NCBI GenBank assembly: GCA_001796965.1
Contig: MGOA01000106.1
Location: forward strand, 1 to 8,107
Direction: 5' to 3'
Source: Chloroflexi bacterium RBG_16_64_43
GTDB taxonomy: Bacteria > Chloroflexota > Anaerolineae > Anaerolineales > RBG-16-64-43
Length of the DNA: 8,107 nt
The first letter of the stretch is position 1. Each line of letters begins with the position of its first letter. Shown here piece by piece: positions 7,145 through 8,107 of this stretch. The position numbers and the translations under genes were made by a program. The notes under the pieces were generated by a model. It ran no database searches, was not told the origin of the DNA, and was given only the letters and a program-made list of their open reading frames with translations.

Positions 7145-7663
7145 ATGCCAAAGAAGATACTCGTAACGTTTGCCACCCGCCACGGCGCTACGGCTGGTGT
7201 GGCCGAGGCGGTCGGTAAGACACTCGCTGAAGGCGGCGGGCTCGTGGATGTGCTGCCCGTGCAGAAGGTGATGGACCTCGCTCCCTATGATGCCGTGGTG
7301 GTGGGCAGCGCGATCCAGGCGGGGCACTGGCTGCCGGAGGCCCTGGCCTTCGTGCAGGCGCATCGCGCCGAGCTCGCCAGCAGGCCCTTCGCCGCCTTCC
7401 AGGTATGCATGACCCTGGCCATGAAGAAGGGTGATGTCCGAAGTTTTGTGGAGACGTGGATGCAGCCGGTCCGCGATCTGGTGCGCCCGCTGAGCGAGGG
7501 CTTCTTCGCCGGCGTGCTCGATATCAGCAAGGTCCCGTCCCTGGGGGACCGGATCAAGTTCCGCATCAGCGTTCTGTTGGGCGTGTGGAGCGAGGGCGAT
7601 CACCGCGATTGGGCAGCGATCCGCGCCTGGGCCGCAAGCCTGCGGCCGTTGTTGCTCAAGTAG
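7145..7663 (+). CDS. Stand-alone flavodoxin-domain protein, HemG-like
   Basis: A 172-residue single-domain flavodoxin-fold protein expected to bind FMN and act in the cytoplasm as an electron carrier or flavin reductase. The ATG at 7145 has GGGGGAA (7132-7138) about 7 bases upstream; a TTG at 7130 would swallow that RBS and is rejected. The N-terminal strand MPKKILVTFAT is followed by the phosphate-binding loop TRHGATAG (residues about 11-18), then YDAVVVGSAIQAGHWLPEALAFV (about 48-70), a second flavin-contact region typical of the Flavodoxin_5/HemG-type group, where menaquinone-dependent protoporphyrinogen oxidase belongs. HemG function is not shown: no other haem gene is in the window, and many such proteins in Chloroflexota and archaea are of unknown role. 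The gene seems monocistronic, with spacers on both sides. Fold is secure, precise role open. Confidence 0.88.
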   Translation: MPKKILVTFATRHGATAGVAEAVGKTLAEGGGLVDVLPVQKVMDLAPYDAVVVGSAIQAGHWLPEALAFVQAHRAELASRPFAAFQVCMTLAMKKGDVRSFVETWMQPVRDLVRPLSEGFFAGVLDISKVPSLGDRIKFRISVLLGVWSEGDHRDWAAIRAWAASLRPLLLK

Positions 7664-7683
7664 CGGCAACATCCTGCGCTGCA

Positions 7684-7702
7684 GGGCTAATCACACTAGC
7701 CC
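7684..7702. repeat. Small hairpin behind the flavodoxin gene
   Basis: GGGCTA (7684-7689) and TAGCCC (7697-7702) form a 6-bp stem with a 7-base loop, 20 bases after the stop at 7663. It could be part of a terminator, though the following run is C-rich, not T-rich. Confidence 0.35.
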
Positions 7703-7730
7703 CACCCCTTGCCCCCCTTTGCAGGGCAGG

Positions 7731-7749
7731 CTCCCCATGAAATGGGGAG
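7731..7749. repeat. Palindrome CTCCCCAT-GAA-ATGGGGAG
   Basis: A perfect 8-bp stem with a 3-base loop. It sits in a C/G-rich tract (from about 7700) with more C runs before and G runs after. Without a T-run it is not a classic terminator, but tight hairpins like this often mark 3' ends in GC-rich genomes. Confidence 0.55.
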
Positions 7750-7769
7750 GGGTATGAATTCTTCTTGCA

Positions 7770-7801
7770 GGGGAGCAGGGAGCTTCGCTCCCGTGCTCCC
7801 C
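7770..7801. repeat. Long GC-rich hairpin
   Basis: GGGGAGCA (7770-7777) pairs with TGCTCCCC (7794-7801) and GGGAGC (7778-7783) with GCTCCC (7787-7792) around a TTC loop; a single G (7793) bulges. This is a 14-bp stem. It is the strongest candidate for transcript end formation after the flavodoxin gene, although it lies over 100 bases from the stop and has no T-run. Confidence 0.55.
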
Positions 7802-7859
7802 CAACCCCCCACATCCTACTTCGACCGTGAAGCGGCAATGGCATGCTGTGGATCATGTG

Positions 7860-7888
7860 GGTCCCCGCCTTCGCGGGGACGACGAGCT
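7860..7888. repeat. Interspersed palindromic repeat, GTCCCCGC type, copy 1
   Basis: GTCCCCGC (7861-7868), loop CTTC, GCGGGGAC (7873-7880), then GACGAGCT. This matches a widespread class of short dispersed bacterial palindromes that read as PAKAG or RREGGDP when translated. Confidence 0.75.
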
Positions 7889-7939
7889 TGGCTGATGCGC
7901 CCCGCAGCCTCCCGAATTCGGCCAACAAGAGTCATCCTT

Positions 7940-7973
7940 GGTCCCCGCCTCGTGCATGCGGGGACGACGAGCT
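7940..7973. repeat. Interspersed palindromic repeat, GTCCCCGC type, copy 2
   Basis: Same stem arms as copy 1, GTCCCCGC (7941-7948) and GCGGGGAC (7958-7965), followed by the same GACGAGCT tail (7966-7973). The loop is longer (9 bases against 4) and different, so arms and tail are conserved while the loop varies. Copies are 80 bases apart in the same orientation. Confidence 0.75.
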
Positions 7974-7987
7974 CTAAGATCTTGATC

Positions 7988-8020
7988 GTCATTCCCGCGT
8001 GGTCCTGGCGGGAATCCAGT
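7988..8020. repeat. Interspersed palindromic repeat, ATTCCCGC type
   Basis: ATTCCCGC (7991-7998) and GCGGGAAT (8008-8015) form an 8-bp stem with a 9-base loop, flanked by GTC before and CCAGTG after. The GTCATTCCCGC...GCGGGAATCCAG pattern is a common dispersed repeat in many bacteria and a sister variant of the two copies just upstream. Confidence 0.75.
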
Positions 8021-8092
8021 GCTTGCACCCGTTTGCTTTCTCGCTTCAGCCACCCACCACCGGTTATGCCAAAGAGGGGTACGATACATCTT

Positions 8093-8107
8093 ATGGATAA
8101 ACGCGGC
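8093..8107 (+). CDS. Possible start of a further gene (runs off the window)
   Basis: ATG at 8093 opens MDKRG before the window ends. A -10-like TACGAT (8080-8085) ends 7 bases before this ATG, which would place the transcription start on or next to the start codon, that is a leaderless message; no -35 hexamer is evident. AGAGGGG near 8073-8079 is too far (13 bases) to be a good RBS. Five codons cannot identify a product, so this is a guess. Confidence 0.3.

Larger units (their letters stand above)
7664..8092. other. Repeat-rich intergenic region
   Basis: About 430 bp with no acceptable gene and at least six hairpins, listed individually. Open minus-strand frames across it give the peptide VVPAKAGTH and PRREGGDPH, which is how this palindrome family commonly translates by chance; they are not genes. 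No CRISPR-like regular spacing, tRNA or integrase site was recognised. Confidence 0.65.

Noticed and set aside
7860..8020. Possible CRISPR array
   Set aside because: Only two similar units plus a variant, each an internal palindrome with variable loop, and no repeated spacer length; this is not the fixed-repeat, unique-spacer pattern.
7853..8089. Minus-strand small open frames containing PRREGGDP and PAKAGTH
   Set aside because: These are chance translations of dispersed palindromic repeats and recur in many genomes as spurious proteins.

Overview
The window reads like a GC-rich bacterial chromosome segment, most probably from the phylum Chloroflexota (Anaerolineae/Caldilineae-like). The clues are the NuoN sequence, a secreted protein carrying a VYLPL linker of the kind common in Chloroflexota surface proteins, a large Cache-HAMP-GAF-GAF-HD-GYP sensor, and intergenic spaces full of palindromic repeats. 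This placement is inference from sequence style, not from a phylogeny. All recognised genes are on the + strand.

Layout: (1) 1-1101 is the 3' three quarters of nuoN, normally the last gene of the complex I operon, closed by a strong hairpin with a short T-run. (2) 1432-3504 encodes a secreted protein of 690 residues. Its C-terminal domain resembles the DUF6345 family and carries a SGHG...SSC pair like the His/Cys dyad of caspase-fold (clan CD) peptidases. It has its own good RBS and a possible promoter, and it lies between two near-identical copies of a hairpin-containing repeat (1111-1169 and 3596-3655). (3) 3847-6609 encodes a two-TM receptor whose output is an apparently intact HD-GYP cyclic-di-GMP phosphodiesterase. 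Upstream are three tandem 11-bp repeats next to a TAATAT -10 box, a geometry typical of OmpR/PhoB-type response regulator sites. (4) 6610-7129 is a gene-poor stretch of about 520 bp that may hold a decayed reading frame. (5) 7145-7663 encodes a stand-alone flavodoxin-fold protein. (6) 7664-8092 contains no gene but holds a cluster of at least six hairpins, including three copies of the widespread GTCCCCGC/ATTCCCGC type of interspersed palindrome. A new gene may start at 8093 directly behind a -10-like box.

The genes do not form one pathway. Complex I (respiration), a secreted putative protease-like protein, a c-di-GMP turnover sensor and a flavodoxin are each separated by long spacers with their own signals, so they look like independent transcription units. 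The most interesting points are the caspase-like dyad in the secreted protein, the duplicated hairpin element around that gene, and the tandem-repeat promoter of the HD-GYP receptor. No clearly new multi-gene system is visible.
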